Assembly: GCA_964492085.1 (NCBI GenBank)
Contig: CAZBHZ010000006.1
Location: forward strand, 1 to 64,000
Origin: UBA2589 sp964492085
GTDB lineage: Bacteria; Gemmatimonadota; Gemmatimonadetes; Longimicrobiales; Gaopeijiaceae
Direction: 5' to 3'
Length of the DNA: 64,000 nucleotides
The position numbers were made by a program, and so were the translations under genes. Every line of letters starts with the position of its first letter. The first letter of the stretch is position 1. Below are positions 60,778 through 64,000 of this stretch, one piece after another. The notes below the pieces were generated by a model, which saw only the letters and a list, made by a program, of their open reading frames with translations, was not told where the DNA came from and made no database searches.

Positions 60778-61992
60778 CTATTCGTAGCGAAGCGCGTCGA
60801 TCGGGTCGAGCAGTGCCGCACGACGCGCAGGCCATAGCCCGAAGAACAGCCCGACCCCGGCCGAAAAGCCGATCGCGGCCGCGACAGCCTCGGGTGCCAC
60901 AGCCGTATCCCACGCCGCGACCCGGGTCATGATCGCGGCGGCGCCGTAGCCCGCGGCCACACCGATCAGTCCGCCGAGCACGCAGAGGAACAGGGCCTCC
61001 ACGAGAAATTGCGTCATGATCGCGCGACGCGTCGCACCCAGAGCCTTACGCACGCCGATCTCCCGTGTCCGCTCGGTTACGGAAACGAGCATGATGTTCA
61101 TGATCCCGATCCCGCCTACGAGCAGAGAGATCGCCGCGATCCCGGCCAGCAGAAGCGCGAACGTCTGATTCGTTTCGTTGAACGTCTCCAGGAGGTCCGC
61201 CGAGTTCCGGATATTGAAATCCGCGTCCTCCCCCGCCTTGATCCGATGCTCGCGACGCACGATCCGGTCGATTTCTGCGAAGGCGAGGTCGAGCTCTTCC
61301 GGCGTCGCGGTCGCGGCATAGATCGAGTTCAGACGATCTCGGCCACCCATGACGCGGTATTGAGCCGTGGATTGCGGGATGAACACCTGGTCGTCGGGTC
61401 GGACCCACGCGGCGTCCCCCTTCTCCTCCATGATCCCGATCACCTCGAACATGATGCCGCGGATCTGGATCGTCTCACCGATCAGGAGCTCGGGAGGGGT
61501 TTCTCCCAGCGTTTCGGACATGTTGTAACCGAGGACCGCCACCCTCCGACGACCCTGAACCTCGCCCTGGTCGAAGAAACGACCATACTGAAGGCCGTGG
61601 TCGTACATATCGAAGTACTCGGGCCACACACCCATGATCTGGGTGTTCGAGTTCCACCGCTTGTACGACACCTGCATCCGAGACTGCTGCTCGGGCGATA
61701 CCTGCAGGAGCCCGCCGGACTGGTCGCGCAGGGCGATCGCGTCCTCGACGGAGAGCTCCGCATCGCCGCGCGAAACCCCGCCCCACATCTGCTGCCCGGG
61801 GCGTACCGTGAGGATCGAGGTCCCCATCCTGTTGATCTGCTCCTCGACCCGCTGCTGAGCGCCCTCGCCGAGCGCGACCATCGTGATCACCGCCGCGATA
61901 CCAATGACGATCCCGAGGGTGGTCAGTACCGAACGCAGCACGTTTGCGCGCACGGCCGCCATGGCCACCATGACGATTTCGAAGAGAAGCAC
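60778..61992 (-). CDS. MacB-type ABC transporter permease
   Basis: Inner-membrane permease of 404 residues of the MacB/FtsX class. One N-terminal helix (FEIVMVAMAAVRANVLRSVLTTLGIVIGIAAVITMVAL), a large periplasmic domain (~45-275), and three C-terminal helices including GGIGIMNIMLVSVTERTREIGVRKALGATR, the FtsX signature. The ATPase is on a separate gene. It is third in the order ATPase, adaptor, permease and lies 9 nt after the adaptor stop. Likely drug, peptide or lipid export in tripartite form. Confidence 0.93.
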   Translation of the reverse strand: MLLFEIVMVAMAAVRANVLRSVLTTLGIVIGIAAVITMVALGEGAQQRVEEQINRMGTSILTVRPGQQMWGGVSRGDAELSVEDAIALRDQSGGLLQVSPEQQSRMQVSYKRWNSNTQIMGVWPEYFDMYDHGLQYGRFFDQGEVQGRRRVAVLGYNMSETLGETPPELLIGETIQIRGIMFEVIGIMEEKGDAAWVRPDDQVFIPQSTAQYRVMGGRDRLNSIYAATATPEELDLAFAEIDRIVRREHRIKAGEDADFNIRNSADLLETFNETNQTFALLLAGIAAISLLVGGIGIMNIMLVSVTERTREIGVRKALGATRRAIMTQFLVEALFLCVLGGLIGVAAGYGAAAIMTRVAAWDTAVAPEAVAAAIGFSAGVGLFFGLWPARRAALLDPIDALRYE

Positions 61993-62001
61993 CTCAGCCT
62001 C

Positions 62002-63603
62002 CTACCGGCGCACGCCGCGCGGCGGGCCACCGCCACCGCCAAAGGGAGAGCCGCCCCCCATGCGGGAGCGCATTTGCTGCATGAATGCATCCTGCTGCGC
62101 CTGCAGCTGCGCCGCACCGACGATCACCAGCGTTTCGCCTTCCTCGAGTCCACTCACGATCTGTGTGTTGTCCCAGTCGCCCAGACCGATTTCGACCAGC
62201 CGCGGCTGGGGAAGACTGTCGGGCCCGAGCACGAACACCGCCGCCGGGCGGGACTCACGCGGCGGGGCAGAGGCGTCTGCGCTCGCCCCCGGCCGGCCGA
62301 AGCCCCCCTGGCCTCCGAACTGGCCACGCATGCCCTGCATGACCGCGCGAAGCGAGTCCTGGCTGATCTCCCCTGCCTCCACCTGAGCGCGAAGCTGAGC
62401 GAGCTGGGCTCGGGGGTCCGGGGCCTCACTCCCGCCCTCAACCCCGGCCGTCGAGGACTCACCCTGCATGGACTGGGTTCGCTCGCCCTGCGTGGTCGCA
62501 TCCCCCTCGGTGGCTCGTGCTCCCTCGGGCCGCTGCCCCCCACCGGCACCGGTCGGGCGACCCCCGAAACCACCTGGAGCCCCTCCTGCGAATCCACCTC
62601 GACCGCCACGACCGGCCCGCATGAATTGCGACAGGTCGAGTTCCTCGATCTCGAGCCCGAGCGCCATCGCCGCGGGACCGACGTCGGACGTCTGGACGAT
62701 CGCGTTGTTCGGCACCACCACCACCCCGCGAGCCTCGTCGATCTCGATCTCGACCTCTGCGTTCATCCCGGGCTTGAGCAGTCCGGCCCGATTGTCCAGC
62801 GACACGATGACCGGGAACATGGTCACGTTCTGCTCTACGACCGCCTGCGGCTCGATCTTGTCGACGACACCGCGGAACGTCCGATCGGGGTAGGCCTCGA
62901 CGCGAACCGACGTCGAGAGGCCGGGTTCGAGGTCACCCATGTCGGTCTCGTCGACGAGCGTCCGGACCTGCATGTCGTCGAGATTGGCCATCACGAAGAG
63001 AGCCGTCCCGCCGGACACGTTCGCCGCAGCCGACTGAATCACCGAACCTTCTTCGACATTCTTCTGAATGATCGTTCCGTTCAGCGGAGCCCGGATGCTG
63101 ACGTCCGCGAGCTGAAGCTCTGCGAGATCGAAGTTGGTCTGAGCGCGCACGAGTGACGCCTCCGCGTTCGCGAACGAGAGCGTGGCGGACTCGAATTCGG
63201 TCTGCGTGATCACATCCGCGTCGAGCAGAGCCTGCTGACGCTCGAGCTGCGCCCGAGAGATGTCGAGCTGCGCCCGCGCGACGGCGAGATCCGCTTCGGT
63301 CTGGTTGTAGCGATTGCGGACATCCCGCGGATCGATCTCCGCGAGCAGCGTGCCGCGTTCGACGACCTCTCCCACGTCCGTGAACAGTCGCAGGATCTCA
63401 CCCGACGCCTTGGACTTCACCTCGATCTCGCGGACCGGCTCGACTGTCCCCGTCGCCTCGGCCCGAATGAGCAGATCACCGATCGAAGCCTCGGCCGTGA
63501 GCAGGGTCGGGCCCGAGTCCTCGGCAGCTTCACCGGTCTCACATCCGGACAGCGCGAGCGCTCCCATGGTGAGCGCGGCCCCGCACCTGAACCACTTCGT
63601 CAT
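62002..63603 (-). CDS. MacA-like periplasmic adaptor with Gly-rich insertion
   Basis: 533-residue membrane fusion protein with lipobox LSGC (C21). The barrel-sandwich (VEPVREIEVKSKASGEILRL), alpha hairpin (NQTEADLAVARAQLDISRAQLERQQ) and beta-barrel (IRAPLNGTIIQKNVEEG, GLSTSVRVEAYPDRTFRGVVDKI) domains are normal. A low-complexity block of about 130 residues (~325-455), rich in Gly, Gln, Arg and Ala, breaks the membrane-proximal domain before AAVFVLGPDSLPQPR resumes, and a second Gly-rich tail ends the protein. Usual length is 370-420. Start ATG 63603 overlaps the ATPase stop (ATGA). Confidence 0.92.
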   Translation of the reverse strand: MTKWFRCGAALTMGALALSGCETGEAAEDSGPTLLTAEASIGDLLIRAEATGTVEPVREIEVKSKASGEILRLFTDVGEVVERGTLLAEIDPRDVRNRYNQTEADLAVARAQLDISRAQLERQQALLDADVITQTEFESATLSFANAEASLVRAQTNFDLAELQLADVSIRAPLNGTIIQKNVEEGSVIQSAAANVSGGTALFVMANLDDMQVRTLVDETDMGDLEPGLSTSVRVEAYPDRTFRGVVDKIEPQAVVEQNVTMFPVIVSLDNRAGLLKPGMNAEVEIEIDEARGVVVVPNNAIVQTSDVGPAAMALGLEIEELDLSQFMRAGRGGRGGFAGGAPGGFGGRPTGAGGGQRPEGARATEGDATTQGERTQSMQGESSTAGVEGGSEAPDPRAQLAQLRAQVEAGEISQDSLRAVMQGMRGQFGGQGGFGRPGASADASAPPRESRPAAVFVLGPDSLPQPRLVEIGLGDWDNTQIVSGLEEGETLVIVGAAQLQAQQDAFMQQMRSRMGGGSPFGGGGGPPRGVRR

Positions 63604-64000
63604 ACCGTCGTCTCCACGGGGTTGAGGAAGTCCTGTTCGATCAACCCGTCTTTGAGATGCACTTGCCGCTTCGCGTGCTCGGCGATGTCGTGTTCGTGTG
63701 TAACGAGGACGATGGTCTGGCCCTGTTCGTTAAGCTGCGCGAACTGGCTCATGACGTCCTCGCTCGTGACCGAATCGAGGTTCCCGGTCGGCTCGTCCGC
63801 CAGAAGCAGCGCGGGCTCGTTCACCAGGGCGCGCGCGATGGCGACGCGCTGGCGCTGCCCACCAGACATCTCCGGGGGCTTATGGTCCATTCTGTCTCCC
63901 AATCCGACCAGTTCGAGCTTCTCCGCGGCGCGACGGCGACGCTCCCTGCCCGGCACGCCGGCGTAGATGAGAGGAAGCTCCACGTTGTGCAGCGCAGATG
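63600..64000 (-). CDS. ABC transporter ATP-binding protein (MacB/LolD type), 5' end beyond window
   Basis: Only the C-terminal ~133 residues are inside the window. Visible are NVELPLIYAG (typical of LolD/MacB ATPases), the signature MSGGQRQRVAIARAL, Walker B LLLADEPTGNLD and the H-loop LVTHEHD. The Walker A lies past position 64000. It drives the exporter formed with the two following genes. Its TGA overlaps the adaptor ATG. Confidence 0.94.
   Translation of the reverse strand, partial: SALHNVELPLIYAGVPGRERRRRAAEKLELVGLGDRMDHKPPEMSGGQRQRVAIARALVNEPALLLADEPTGNLDSVTSEDVMSQFAQLNEQGQTIVLVTHEHDIAEHAKRQVHLKDGLIEQDFLNPVETTV

Noticed and set aside
1..64000. tRNA, rRNA, CRISPR, insertion sequence, phage or integron elements
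   Set aside because: I looked through the intergenic gaps on both strands and found none; gene content and base composition are even across the window with no sign of recent transfer.

Overview
The window is dense, high-GC (roughly 63-64% by eye) bacterial chromosome with almost no non-coding space and many 4-nt stop/start overlaps. The gene content points to a didermic, motile, aerobic member of the Fibrobacterota-Chlorobiota-Bacteroidota relatives, most likely Gemmatimonadota: an SprA-type giant outer-membrane protein, two DUF5916 (CBM9-like plus beta-barrel) proteins, LptF/LptG, a TonB-dependent receptor, type IV pili and sigma-54 activators occur together. The phylum is an inference; no rRNA marker is present. 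I saw no insertion sequence, prophage, CRISPR array or tRNA.

Positions 1-10.4 kb (minus strand) form a type IV pilus control and decoration block: a PilS-like membrane kinase and PilR-like sigma-54 activator, a lipid-linked-sugar synthase (GT2), two TMTC-like GT-C glycosyltransferases, the Thr/Ser-rich major pilin with a sigma-54 promoter, and a second soluble kinase with a second sigma-54 activator that runs off the left edge. Positions 10.4-19 kb hold a further GT-C protein, a flavin reductase, a LysM/M15-like peptidoglycan protein, Mn superoxide dismutase, DNA polymerase IV with a BtpA-family partner, and a sodium:alanine symporter with a large insertion.

Positions 19-23.7 kb hold a fatty-acid desaturase, a SahR-like ArsR/methyltransferase regulator, S-adenosylhomocysteine hydrolase, and a TauE-type exporter. 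Positions 23.8-37.4 kb (minus strand) hold a DUF5916 beta-barrel, pilC-pilT-pilB, a double-domain ComEA-like protein and the 2052-residue SprA homologue. Positions 37.5-44 kb hold lptF-lptG, a diaminopimelate-epimerase-like gene in which both catalytic cysteines are serines, and a second DUF5916 protein.

Positions 43.9-50.6 kb are a methionine-cycle locus. A SAM-II-type pseudoknot followed by a terminator-like hairpin precedes metH, which is coupled to a fused homocysteine methyltransferase/MTHFR gene; a separate MTHFR-like gene converges on them. With sahR-ahcY this gives two independent sensors (SAH protein repressor, SAM RNA) for one cycle in one window. Positions 50.6-64 kb carry a proline peptidase, a TonB receptor, a phosphodiester-glycosidase lipoprotein, threonine synthase with a CPBP protease, an ECF sigma/anti-sigma/PDZ operon and a MacAB-like exporter cut by the right edge.

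The strongest candidates for new biology are the RNA switch at 43971-44079, the pilin glycosylation/sigma-54 island at 1-10.4 kb, the double Cys-to-Ser DapF homologue and the SprA homologue beside competence/pilus genes.
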